Assembly (NCBI RefSeq): GCF_017833295.1
Contig: NZ_JAFIBW010000001.1
Coordinates: 1,364,001-1,428,000 of the forward strand
Length of the DNA: 64,000 nucleotides
DNA from: Methylobacterium sp. PvR107
GTDB taxonomy: Bacteria; Pseudomonadota; Alphaproteobacteria; Rhizobiales; Beijerinckiaceae
Direction: 5' to 3'
Positions 16,318 to 24,811 of this stretch are shown piece by piece. The position numbers and the translations under genes were made by a program. The notes below the pieces were generated by a model, which made no database searches, was not told the DNA's origin, and was given only the letters and a program-made list of their open reading frames with translations. Numbering within the stretch: position 1 is the first letter of the stretch; each line of letters starts with the position of its first letter.

Positions 16318-16800
16318 TCAGTTTCGGTCTGAAAATTGATGCTGATCTAGCGATTCAATGCAGGCAATGTCCCGCCCCAGCATCGGTTCGACCGCCTCTA
16401 CAAGACGGAGACATATGCGTGTCATTTCCTTTGTGCGTGCTTCCAAGTCCCTCGCGCGATGTTCTGCCGCTTTCGCGCGAGCCTTTGCAGCCGCAAGGTC
16501 TTTCTGAGCCGACAATAACTCCAGCTGTGATTGCGTTAGATCGACACGCAATTTTTCTGCTTCCGTGCGCATCCGCCTTCGCTCTGTCGCGACATGAGCG
16601 AGCAGGCTTTGAGCCTGCTCAGAAATCCGCTCACCCTCATCTTCTATGGAACGATAGCTCTCTACTGCCGCCTCGATGATTTGTAGCGTGGTGGCGGGCA
16701 ATGGTGCACGCTTCAAGGCATCGCGTTGCTCTTCATAGGCGAGCACGCCTGAAGAATGCCCGCCGAGCAGGCCAGATTGTTCGAGAGTTTTCAAGCTCAT
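16318..16800 (-). CDS. Coiled-coil protein, third gene of a coiled-coil operon
   Basis: 160 aa, no signal peptide or membrane helix. A short N-terminal head is followed by a long heptad region (about 45-145) rich in Ala, Glu, Arg and Lys. The end, ARAKAAEHRARDLEARTKEM then CLRLVEAVEPMLG, resembles the end of the 175-aa protein upstream (AHSAEARAKEAEA then RIHDAVLNGF), so the two look like diverged paralogs. It starts 38 nt after that gene. Function unknown; a structural or scaffolding role is the natural guess. Confidence 0.7.
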   Translation of the reverse strand: MSLKTLEQSGLLGGHSSGVLAYEEQRDALKRAPLPATTLQIIEAAVESYRSIEDEGERISEQAQSLLAHVATERRRMRTEAEKLRVDLTQSQLELLSAQKDLAAAKARAKAAEHRARDLEARTKEMTRICLRLVEAVEPMLGRDIACIESLDQHQFSDRN

Positions 16801-16838
16801 ACCGAACCCGGAATGCCATTTTTACTATTCAGGTGCCC

Positions 16839-17366
16839 TTAAGAGTCGCCAGGATCCTGTTCACTGACGACAATCGGCGCAGGTATTGTTCGAGCTTTGC
16901 GCCGAAACCCATTGAGTACCGCATCGTGAATACGGACGAGCCATGCTTCGGCCTCCTTCGCGCGAGCTTCAGCCGAATGCGCTCGTTCCTCAGCCTTTTC
17001 TATGCGGCGTTCGGCAGCAGCGATTTGCCCTTTGAGCTGACGAAGTTCCTCGCTTGCACTGATTTTGAACTGCTGCAACTCTGCCTCCAGATCGGCAGCA
17101 CGCTCGTCGCTTATGTTGATGGCCTCGGTCGCCTCTCGGATCAGATCGAGCGCAGACGACCAGTCCCGAGAAGCTCCTGCCGGAAGTCGAGTTTGAGAAG
17201 GCTCATGAAGCAACGCTTCCGGCTGAGCGGCCGACGTGGTCTCCTGCTGCGAAGTCATTGTTCCTTCTGCTTTGATACCGCGTACAAGCCAGCTCGCCGA
17301 AAGCGATGGGGCCGAACTTTTGTATGCCTGATCTGCCACCGCGGCCTCCCTAAAATTACCGATCAT
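16839..17366 (-). CDS. Coiled-coil protein, second gene of a coiled-coil operon
   Basis: 175 aa from ATG 17366. A second ATG at 17261 (start MTSQQETTSAAQ) has AGAAGGA 3 nt ahead and could be the true start, which would remove a 35-residue head. The C-terminal 110 residues are a charged coiled coil (RAADLEAELQQFKISASEEL onward). No export signal. It lies 18 nt after the 517-aa coiled-coil gene. Its C-terminal end resembles that of the following gene. No known family recognised. Confidence 0.68.
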   Translation of the reverse strand: MIGNFREAAVADQAYKSSAPSLSASWLVRGIKAEGTMTSQQETTSAAQPEALLHEPSQTRLPAGASRDWSSALDLIREATEAINISDERAADLEAELQQFKISASEELRQLKGQIAAAERRIEKAEERAHSAEARAKEAEAWLVRIHDAVLNGFRRKARTIPAPIVVSEQDPGDS

Positions 17367-17384
17367 TGATTTTAAGAGTTGTTG

Positions 17385-18938
17385 TCAGCTAGCTCGTTCA
17401 GGCGGGAGAAACGGACGGATATTATCCAAAGCTTCGGATCCAGTTTTTGTCGGCGCGGCGCTGTGTTCAAGGTCCGGAACGGGGCCCACCCCATCGAGCC
17501 CTCGGATTTTTCGAGCATCTCGCTTGAGTGCCTCATGCTGCTTCTGCAGTGTGACACGGCTCTCGCGAGCGATGTCCAAAGCACCCTGCATCAGAGCTCG
17601 CTCCGAGCGCTCAGATTGTAGATCTTCGACGAGGCGGCGGTTGGAGACCTCGAGCTCGTGCAACTCGGCCGCGTGACGATGGCTGAGTTGGTCAATGCGG
17701 TCGGAGAGTGTCGTGGCGCGAGACGTCGCCTGCTCAACCGCAACATCCTTGGCCGCCAGGGCCTTCGTAAGCATATCGCAGCGGTTGTCCAACTCAGACC
17801 GAAGCCGCTGCGCTTCGAGCAGCCGTTCAGTCTGACGCGCGAGATCTGCCTGCACTGCTTCGACCCGGCGGTCGGATGTTATACGCTCGATCGCAGCTTC
17901 CTTCGCCGCTCGCTCTGAGGCCCGGTGTGCCTCGTCCTTCTCTCGTAATTGTGCTCGCAGTTGCGCAAGAAGTTGCTCGGTCGCGTTCGCTCGGTTCGTT
18001 GCGGCCTCCAGCTTCATAGTCAAGCTGGCGCGTTCAGTCCGTAATGCCCCGATTTCAGCCTCATACTGAGCGTCAGACTTCTGCCGGGCGGCGCTTTCGG
18101 CTGCGAAATCGGCTTCTATGGCCAGCAGCCGCTGGCGCTCATTCTCGGCCTCCTCTCGCAAGCTGTCATATCGAACTGCCGCCTCGGCTAATCGCCCCTC
18201 CTGATCCTCGCACAACAACTGTAGACGGCGATTGTCTTGGTCAAGAATTGCAAGGCGCTCGCGCGCCTCGGCTAGGTCACGTTCAGATCGTGAAAGCGCT
18301 TGGTCAGCAGCATGAGCCTCAAGACGCAAGGCTTTGTTCTCTGCAGAAAAAGCTTTTGTCTGCTCCACTTCAGCGACGAGTTGGCGCTCGAAATTTTCAG
18401 CCGCGAGACCCTTGTCTCGCCCTGTGACACGCAACTGCTCAAGTTCGATATCGCGGCTATGGATACCGCTCTCCAAGCGAGCGACCTCAGCGGTCGTTGT
18501 GGCGAGGTCGCTCGCCAAGGCGGCAGTCTTCACGGTGAGCTCGCTGACCTCCCGCCGCGCAGCGAGGGCGGATTGTTGCTCCATGGCAAAGAGCGCCTCA
18601 ACTTCTGCAAGACGCATGGTTGCGCGCGGTAATTCTTCCGAGATGGCGATGAGGGGCGTCAACACGGACGAGAAGTCATCCTGCAAACTTTTCAGCTCTT
18701 CGAGCCGACTGCTCATTTCGCTGACGCGCATGCGGAGCAATTCGTCGCGTTGTCCGATTGCATCTAAAGGGTTGCGTTCGACAGAATTGGTCTTGGCTAC
18801 AGACAGTTCGCCTGCAGCGGCGAGGTGCGCTGCTGCAACGGGCGCTTCAATTATTTTGGAAGTCGGGATATCGCTATGAACAGTCTCGGTTGATCTATCT
18901 GCTGGGAACAAACCATTGCGAAAAGGCGACCACGCCAT
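17385..18938 (-). CDS. Large coiled-coil protein, first gene of a coiled-coil operon
   Basis: 517 aa from ATG 18938, which has GGAG 7 nt upstream. A short head (MAWSPFRNGLF) and a flexible linker of about 60 residues are followed by an almost unbroken coiled coil from about 65 to 470, with only short breaks. The tail (IRGLDGVGPVPDLE, then SEALDNIRPFLPPE) is Pro-rich and non-coiled. No signal peptide or membrane segment is seen, so it is probably cytoplasmic. The layout recalls filament-forming or SMC-like rods, but no ATPase head exists. Base composition is visibly lower in GC than the flanking operons, suggesting transfer. Function unknown. Confidence 0.75.
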   Translation of the reverse strand: MAWSPFRNGLFPADRSTETVHSDIPTSKIIEAPVAAAHLAAAGELSVAKTNSVERNPLDAIGQRDELLRMRVSEMSSRLEELKSLQDDFSSVLTPLIAISEELPRATMRLAEVEALFAMEQQSALAARREVSELTVKTAALASDLATTTAEVARLESGIHSRDIELEQLRVTGRDKGLAAENFERQLVAEVEQTKAFSAENKALRLEAHAADQALSRSERDLAEARERLAILDQDNRRLQLLCEDQEGRLAEAAVRYDSLREEAENERQRLLAIEADFAAESAARQKSDAQYEAEIGALRTERASLTMKLEAATNRANATEQLLAQLRAQLREKDEAHRASERAAKEAAIERITSDRRVEAVQADLARQTERLLEAQRLRSELDNRCDMLTKALAAKDVAVEQATSRATTLSDRIDQLSHRHAAELHELEVSNRRLVEDLQSERSERALMQGALDIARESRVTLQKQHEALKRDARKIRGLDGVGPVPDLEHSAAPTKTGSEALDNIRPFLPPERAS

Positions 18939-19540
18939 CAAAAGTCTCCAAATCGCCTTGTCTCAATAATAGCAGAGCGCATGCTTCCGCTGGACAGGAG
19001 GGTGTTGTCAATCTCTAAAGGCAGCGTGGTGCCATCTGTCCCGAGTTTATGAAGGGCTCGAAGATCCCGTATTGGGGCGGATTTAGCTTACCTGAACGCT
19101 CGTCAGCACGACCGGCCACACATCGAGGTGAACTGCCTTAAAGGCTTTCCGGTCGAACTTTCTTCGCGGGTGGTCGAGACGAAGCGAGGCAACATCGCTG
19201 CTACCGAGACCAAGCTTTCGCTCGAGCTTCGCGTTCGATACGGCATCTTAAGAAATGCGGTGACTTACCGCCACCGATCTAAACTGCAGCCTCGCGCGAT
19301 TTGCGTCGCAGATATGAACGTCCGATAAAGCATCTGCGGTCAACGTGGCTTGGCGGTGATTGATTGAATATTCGACTGGTTATGGTGTTGAGGGCTGTCC
19401 TGGAATGTAAGATCGATTCGGTATGGCGGAGCGTGCGGTGCGATCCCGTGGGTTTACATATCCAATTCTGCCGAATGGAAACATTCGTCATTCTATATTG
19501 GCTCAATTCAGTGAGTCGACCTGAGCTGACCCGACCGGCA
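18939..19540. other. Intergenic region between the coiled-coil operon and an IS remnant
   Basis: No convincing gene; a 66-codon frame at 19128-19328 has no recognisable features. Composition is mixed and locally AT-rich near 19330-19500. On the minus strand, TTGACA near 19005 and TATTAT near 18967 lie too far apart (34 nt) to be one promoter. The right edge abuts the left inverted repeat of the element at 19541. Confidence 0.4.
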
Positions 19541-20261
19541 TGATCCTCCCTCGGTTTCACGGACAGCTCTGATACGCCCTAACGGCGTGGGGAAGGTGTC
19601 GGATGGCGAAGACGAGACGGCATCCGTGCCCTGGCGGGGCGCGAGTTCAGGCGCTGCACGACCGACAGCCGCCACGACCTCCCGATCGCGCCCAATCTCC
19701 TGAAGCAAGACTTCTCGGCCGCGCGGCCCAACACGGTCTGGCCGGCCGAACCGAAGGACTGCGGACCGACATCACCGACCTGCCTCCCGGCGAGGGCTGG
19801 CTGTACCTGGACGCCGTCCTCGATCTGGCTACGCGCAAGATCGTCGGCTGGTCGATGCGCGATCATATGCGGGCCGAGCTGAGCGTAGCTGCGCTGTTGA
19901 TGGCCGCCCAGCGGCAACGACCGACCGCTGGGCTCATCTGCCACTCGGATCGCGGCAGCCAGTATGCAGCCGAGGCCTACCAGAAGCAGCTCGTCGCCAT
20001 GGGGCGAGGCCGTCTATGAGCCGGACAGGATGTCGCTACGACAACGCCCCGATGGAGAGCTTCTTCCACACCCTCCAGGTCGAACTCGTCCACCAGCCAC
20101 CTTGGACGACCCGGGGTGAGGCGCGACGCGACCTGTTCGCCTACGTCGAGGGCGACTACAATCGGCAGCGCATCTATTCGGCACTCGGCTATCTCACGCC
20201 CGAGCGGGCCGAATGGACCGCGAGCTGATCTCCCCGTGTACGCGAAGTCAGGGGAGGATCA
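19541..20261 (+). mobile_element. Internally deleted IS3-family insertion sequence
   Basis: Terminal inverted repeats are visible: TGATCCTCCC at 19541-19550 and its complement GGGAGGATCA at 20252-20261. Between them is only the C-terminal part of an IS3 OrfB transposase with several frameshifts, and no OrfA. Full IS3 elements are about 1.2-1.5 kb; this copy is 721 bp. No clear target duplication flanks it (GCA left, ATA right). It could still be moved in trans because both ends are present. Confidence 0.75.
19617..20228 (+). pseudogene. IS3-family transposase OrfB (integrase core), frameshifted remnant
   Basis: Fragments in order: GIRALAGREFRRCTTDSRHD then APNLLKQDFSAARPNTVW in one frame; DITDLPPGEGWLYLDAVLD through CHSDRGSQYAAEAYQKQL in a second; and CRYDNAPMESFFHTLQVELV to YLTPERAEW in a third. 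The rve-type catalytic core is recognisable (D in the YLDAVLD strand, HSDRGSQY, E in APMESFF), but at least two frameshifts separate the parts and the N-terminal half is missing. Not functional. Confidence 0.82.
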
Positions 20262-20393
20262 ATAGAATCTCGGCGCATAAACGGCGGACGTATTCCTAGT
20301 GTTGCCCCGGTCCTATCGGGCGAACATCACCGCCAATACGGTGACGGAGGATGCCGCGACGGCCATTGCGGACGTGGCCGGATTCCGGGCCGC

Positions 20394-21812
20394 TCATGAG
20401 GCAACAGAGAGGGGCAGATCGATCGTCGCTTGCGTGCCCCACCCCGCTTCGCTCGCGAGTCTAATCTGCCCGCCCAGCGTCGACACGACGAGGTTGTGCA
20501 CGATCTGCAGACCCAGACCGGTGCTGCCCCTCCCGCGTCCTGTCGTAAAGAAAGGGTCGAACACCCTCGGCAGATCGTCAGCCGGGATGCCGGCCCCATC
20601 GTCGGTGAACACGATGCGCAGGTCGTTCGGAGTCACGCGCGAGACGCGAAGATCGAGGACGCCGCATCGTCCGTCCGCGAAGGCGTGGTGGATCGCATTC
20701 AGGGCGAGATTGCTGATGACTTGCCCGAGCGCCCCTGGGTAGGACGAGAGTACGATCCCCGCCTCGCAGTGGATTCGCACTTCGTGCCCCCGCTGCCGTA
20801 GCAGCGGTCCGAGCGTGCTCATCAGATCGTGCAGCCACTCGGAAATCTCGAAGTCGCGCTGTATCTCGCTGCTCTGATCGACCGCGACCTGCTTGAAGTT
20901 GCGCAGCAGCTCGGTGGCGCGCGTCAGATTGACGAATGCCAGTTGTGCGCCTTCTCTGAGCCGCGCGACGGCCTGCACCAGTTCCGAGCGCCGCACCTGC
21001 CCACCGTCGACGACAAGGGCGAGCTGCTTCACGTCGGCGTCGATCGTCGTGACGATGGTCAGCGCCAGCCCGATCGGCGTATTGACCTCGTGGGCGACGC
21101 CGGCCACGAGCTGTCCGAGGGCCGCCAACTTTTCGGATTGCACGAGGTGTGCCTGCGCAGCGCGCAGTTCGGCAAGCGCCGCCTCCGAGCGGCCCTTCTC
21201 CCGCTGGACCGCCTGCTCCGTCCGGAAGTGCAATCGCGCGCGGATCTCCCGCGCGCCGACGGCGTAGAGCGACAGGGCGTAGGCCATGCCGATCTCGAAG
21301 TTGTTGACGAACGACAGCCCGGGCTGATCGTGCCGCGCGAATGCCTCGCACGTCGCAAAGCAGCTCCAGGTCGCTGCGCAGAAGACGGCAAGCGCGGGCA
21401 GACGCAGCGGCAGCAGGGTTGCGACGAACAGGATGACGATGATCATCCCGGCGCTCGCGTGCGCGAAGCCGCGCTCCAGAGCGAGGTAGATCACGCTGAG
21501 CGCGCAGCCGGGGGCGAGGCAGTAAGCGAGGTAGATCGGCTCGGCCCAGGCCCGCGCGCGCCGCAGTGACAGGGCTGCGGTGAGCGGCAGCAAGACGATG
21601 ATCGCGACCGCGGCACGCATCGCGAGAGTCGTCGTCCAGGCGATGGGATCCACGATGCGATCCCAGGCGGCGAATGCGCAGTACACGAGCGCGCCCAGCA
21701 CCATTGCCGCCTGCGTGCGTCCCAGGTCGTCAAGAGTGAAGCGCTCGACGAAGAGGCGCTCGTCGGCCGGTTCGGTAAAGCGGAGGCCGAGCTTGGCGAG
21801 GAGCGCGTGCAT
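20394..21812 (-). CDS. Membrane-bound sensor histidine kinase
   Basis: 472 aa from ATG 21812; a TTG at 21875 would add 21 residues without features. Six membrane helices (about 35-195) form an integral sensor region. A short coiled coil (LAELRAAQAHLVQSEKLAAL) leads to HisKA with the phospho-acceptor in GVAHEVNTPIG (about residue 240). HATPase_c follows with N-box LALNAIHHAF, G1 DDGAGIP and G2 GLGLQIVHNLV. No response regulator is adjacent, so it is an orphan kinase; the signal is unknown. The H-box with NTPIG marks it as one of the NtrB/hybrid-like group that senses through membrane segments. Confidence 0.88.
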   Translation of the reverse strand: MHALLAKLGLRFTEPADERLFVERFTLDDLGRTQAAMVLGALVYCAFAAWDRIVDPIAWTTTLAMRAAVAIIVLLPLTAALSLRRARAWAEPIYLAYCLAPGCALSVIYLALERGFAHASAGMIIVILFVATLLPLRLPALAVFCAATWSCFATCEAFARHDQPGLSFVNNFEIGMAYALSLYAVGAREIRARLHFRTEQAVQREKGRSEAALAELRAAQAHLVQSEKLAALGQLVAGVAHEVNTPIGLALTIVTTIDADVKQLALVVDGGQVRRSELVQAVARLREGAQLAFVNLTRATELLRNFKQVAVDQSSEIQRDFEISEWLHDLMSTLGPLLRQRGHEVRIHCEAGIVLSSYPGALGQVISNLALNAIHHAFADGRCGVLDLRVSRVTPNDLRIVFTDDGAGIPADDLPRVFDPFFTTGRGRGSTGLGLQIVHNLVVSTLGGQIRLASEAGWGTQATIDLPLSVAS

Positions 21813-22004
21813 TGATGGCGGGCTATGCTGTCTCACGAGCGAAACGGCATCGGCGACGATAGGCGATGCACGCAACTCATCGCCTTCTTGGGTGATCGAG
21901 TGGCCGCCAGCAAGTGGACGCCGATGTCAGTGCCGGACGAAGTTAAGGGACTTGCTGCGGATGGCGGCTCGAAGATGGCATCCACCGGGCGGGAGCCACG
22001 GCAC

Positions 22005-22355
22005 CTATGGGATAGGCCTCATCTCGACATCGGCATTGTTGTCCCACAGCACCCGCCTGCGCCGCCGGTCGATCTGCATGTGGAACCGGATGGGCGCGAC
22101 GCCAGGGTTACCGCCGCACCTGTCATCATGCTTCTCTCGGACCGCCACGGCGTGTACTTCCTTCCTGAAACCCTTGTACACGAAGGTCGAGCAGGACAGT
22201 TCCGCAGTGTGGAGGAGGCGTCGACGCTTCACGATCGCCGCAGCCTCATCAAGTGTCGCATCCGACGCATCTCCCGCGAGGCAGGGCGCGATGATCAGGC
22301 CGCATAACGGCAGGGCCGTGCAAAGCAGCCATCTTTTCGAACACCGGTGCGCCAT
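22005..22355 (-). CDS. Small secreted protein of unknown function with conserved cysteines
   Basis: 116 aa from ATG 22355. A signal peptide is clear (KRWLLCTALPLCGLIIAPCL, cleavage after about residue 27). The mature part has two cysteines, in ELSCSTFVYKG and DDRCGGNPGVAPIRFHMQID, which could form a disulfide. The pattern CGGxPxxAPxRF is one I associate with uncharacterised rhizobial periplasmic proteins, without a known activity. Longer upstream readings are Arg-rich and improbable. It belongs to a set of small exported proteins on this strand. Confidence 0.6.
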   Translation of the reverse strand: MAHRCSKRWLLCTALPLCGLIIAPCLAGDASDATLDEAAAIVKRRRLLHTAELSCSTFVYKGFRKEVHAVAVREKHDDRCGGNPGVAPIRFHMQIDRRRRRVLWDNNADVEMRPIP

Positions 22356-22627
22356 CCCTGTTGCAGCGCGATCTTCCGCCCGTGAGGGGGCGGCGTCCCG
22401 GTCATGCCCCGCCCGAGACCGGGGGCGCGTCCGTTCCCAGCCAAGATCGTCGGCCACGTCAGCCATCCCCCTGCAGGTCGCACGACCCAGCCAGCTCCGG
22501 CGCATCGAGCAGGAATCGCCGCCCACCCCGACCCCACGCGTTGTCCGTCCCGCTCGCGAAGACGTGGTCCCCGGGCGGGAACGTCGTCCGCCTTCGCGCA
22601 GCGAACCATGGCGCACTGGGTCGATCG

Positions 22628-23164
22628 TCACCGCGGTTGCGTGAAAGCGGCGCGCACGCGGTTCATGTCGAAGCGCGCGATCTCTGCCGCCCAACGAGGA
22701 GCCTGTACGGTCATCGTGTCGGTGTCGCTGCCACGCAGGCGCCGGGCGTATTGCAGGGATACGAGGCCGCGCCCACTCGGCCCGACGGCGTAGCGGAACA
22801 CATTATACTCGATCGTTCCGTCAGGCGTGACGAGACTGAACTCGACGATCGACTCGGTCCGCCGGCCGTATGTCGTCACTGCCGCGGCTGGATAGCGCTG
22901 GCGCGCTTGGCGGGCCAGCGCATCGGCGGCGTCGGCTGCGCTCTGCCGGCTGTCGAGGAAAGCGCGATAGCCGACAAGACGGGTCCAGCCCCCAGCCGAC
23001 TCATGGGGTTGGACGAACTCGATGAGGCCGCCCTGAGCGCCGAGTGAGTCGGACTTGGCGACGAGAGGGTCGCCCACGAAGGTCAGGCTGTCCGAACCGG
23101 GTGCGGCACTGGCCCGGCCCAGCAACAAAACCGAGGCGAGTGCGACACAGCATATCCTGGACAT
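22628..23164 (-). CDS. Periplasmic protein of unknown function
   Basis: 178 aa from ATG 23164, with AGGAA 8 nt ahead. An N-terminal signal peptide (ICCVALASVLLLGRASA) is followed by a soluble domain of about 155 residues containing GDPLVAKSDSLGAQGGLIEF and a beta-rich segment (EFSLVTPDGTIEYNVFRYAV). No catalytic motif or family is recognised. It is separate from its neighbours by more than 150 nt on each side. Confidence 0.68.
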   Translation of the reverse strand: MSRICCVALASVLLLGRASAAPGSDSLTFVGDPLVAKSDSLGAQGGLIEFVQPHESAGGWTRLVGYRAFLDSRQSAADAADALARQARQRYPAAAVTTYGRRTESIVEFSLVTPDGTIEYNVFRYAVGPSGRGLVSLQYARRLRGSDTDTMTVQAPRWAAEIARFDMNRVRAAFTQPR

Positions 23165-23329
23165 AGCGATTTCCTGCCATTCTAACTTGAACATCTCGCG
23201 AATCGGCGCCCATGAGCGTCAGCGCGTCAGCATTCGAAAGCATGCAGGCGTGGGGCTTCGCTATTTCAGCAGCATCGCCCTTGATTCTAGTCGGAACACG
23301 TCGTCTCGCGTTGAGCGGACGTCGGAAGT

Positions 23330-23755
23330 TCATCGCAGCGTTGCGTAGGTTTTGGGGGCACGCAGCGTGGCGGCCGGTACGACTACGGATGCCAGGTCCG
23401 GCAGGACCTTCGAGGCGTTGTTCGAAGCGAATGAGGCGACGAAGCCGGCCATTATGCGCACGTCGCCCGGCTGTCGCGGGTCGCTGGCGATAGCAGTCGC
23501 TTCACGCTTCAGCCGCAGGTTGCACGCTTTCGTCGGCAGGTCGTTGTCGGGAGTGCAGTCGTCATGACGAGCGCAGGCCGCGTCGAGGAGGTCGATCGGC
23601 GGCAGCGGGGCATTGTTTCCGAGCCCGCAATAATTGCCATAGACGAGCATCTTCGGCCGGACGCCCCCCTCGGGCTCCGCAAGCGCCGGCGCGACCCAGC
23701 AGGCGGCGAGGAGGATCGGGGCGGCGATTCGGACGGGCGTCGAGCGCAGAGCCAT
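23330..23755 (-). CDS. Secreted phospholipase A2-like protein
   Basis: 141 aa from ATG 23755 (GGAG 11 nt ahead). A signal peptide covers residues 1-26. The mature protein carries the PLA2 calcium loop and active site: YGNYCGLGN (42-47 for YCGLGN) and DAACARHDDC, with the catalytic His64-Asp65 pair and Cys61/Cys67 for disulfides. Secreted PLA2 hydrolyses the sn-2 acyl chain of phospholipids with Ca2+. The product may act in the periplasm or outside the cell. No immunity or secretion partner is visible next to it. Confidence 0.78.
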   Translation of the reverse strand: MALRSTPVRIAAPILLAACWVAPALAEPEGGVRPKMLVYGNYCGLGNNAPLPPIDLLDAACARHDDCTPDNDLPTKACNLRLKREATAIASDPRQPGDVRIMAGFVASFASNNASKVLPDLASVVVPAATLRAPKTYATLR

Positions 23756-23965
23756 GGTGGTGATCTCCGTATCCGCAGACTTGAGACGCCGGGACCGCAT
23801 CTGCGGCGGAGGAGGACTGCCTATCGCCCTCCCGCGCCGCGGACATCTGCGCCCGTCGTTGGCGGTGACGGTGTAAAAGGCTGGCTTTGCATATGTATTG
23901 CTTCAATTGTTGCACCGGGGCGCGCGACATCTCAAGGACGCGCACGAGCTTTGGTCGGGCGGCGC

Positions 23966-24382
23966 TTACTCCCCGCGCGCGCCCTCCTGCATCCGCTCCG
24001 TCATCTCGGCGTAGAGCGCCGTCCAGGCCGCGGCCACCGCCGGCGTCCAACGCTCGCCCAGGATGTCCTGGAGCGTCGCCAGCAGCGCTTCGCCGACAGG
24101 CCCGTAATACGCCGGCAGGACGCCAAAGCGGCGGTGCTGGCGGCCGAGATGCATCAGGATGGAGCCGAAGATGACGGGGTGCTGGACGCTGCCCACGAGG
24201 CTGGCGAGCGTGTTCATGAACTTAAGCTTGAGCGCCGTGAGATCGGTCCCGAAGAGGATCCGCAGGTCCGGCGCGCTGGCGAATAGGCGATCGTAGAAGC
24301 GCGTGGCGAAGTGCCCACCGACGAAGGCGGCATCGGCGGTCGCGAGGACCAGCGCTGTCTGATCGGGCGTCACGCTCCCCAC
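23966..24382 (-). CDS. Single-domain bacterial globin (Vitreoscilla hemoglobin/flavohemoglobin type)
   Basis: 138 aa from a GTG at 24382. Globin features: B10 tyrosine in RFYDRLF (Tyr30), CD-corner Phe in LFGTDL, proximal F8 histidine in GRQHRRFGV (His83), and the YYGPVGEALL segment typical of the flavohemoglobin globin domain. The FAD/NAD reductase domain is absent, so it is a single-domain protein of the Vgb type. These bind O2 or NO and protect or feed respiration. No partner reductase is nearby. Confidence 0.85.
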   Translation of the reverse strand: MGSVTPDQTALVLATADAAFVGGHFATRFYDRLFASAPDLRILFGTDLTALKLKFMNTLASLVGSVQHPVIFGSILMHLGRQHRRFGVLPAYYGPVGEALLATLQDILGERWTPAVAAAWTALYAEMTERMQEGARGE

Positions 24383-24525
24383 CTCGTCGGCGCCTGCCGG
24401 CCGGCTGAAAGGCCCGGCGGGGATGCACCCTGCCGGGGCCGCACCGGATCCTATCTACGCTGGCTGCCTGCCCGGCGGCCAGCCTCGACGCGCCGGGCAT
24501 ATGGCGTTGGTCACCCCGTCAGCGC

Positions 24526-24723
24526 TCACGCCCCGCCCGCTGGTGCATGATGCCCGGCTTTGCCGAGCCAGACCATCAAGAGCGCGGCGACCGCTGCCGA
24601 CCCGAGGCGGAAGACGGTCGGCTGATCCCAGAACCAGCCGCTCATCAGCGCGCCCATCGAAAGTAAAGCGACGCCCAGCGCGGCCATGATCACGCCGCAC
24701 ATGACCTGCACCGGGCCGTTCAC
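24526..24723 (-). CDS. Small two-helix membrane protein
   Basis: 65 aa from a GTG at 24723 (a TTG at 24735 is also possible). Two hydrophobic helices (VMCGVIMAALGVALLSMGAL and LGSAAVAALLMVWL) flank a short loop with SGWFWDQP. No known family is recognised. The start is uncertain, and the gene stands alone between the globin and a broken gene. Confidence 0.5.
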   Translation of the reverse strand: MNGPVQVMCGVIMAALGVALLSMGALMSGWFWDQPTVFRLGSAAVAALLMVWLGKAGHHAPAGGA

Positions 24724-24811
24724 GGGGGACCCCAACCGGGCGCTCGCGAAACGAGCGCAGAGCCCCCCCGCGACGGCGGCCCCCTCCTCCGCAGCGTCGG
24801 CTTAAGCCTCG

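Noticed and set aside
16318..18938. The coiled-coil trio as crescentin, SMC or a chemoreceptor cluster
   Set aside because: No ATPase head, no membrane or HAMP domain, and no crescentin-like start; coiled-coil content alone does not show family.
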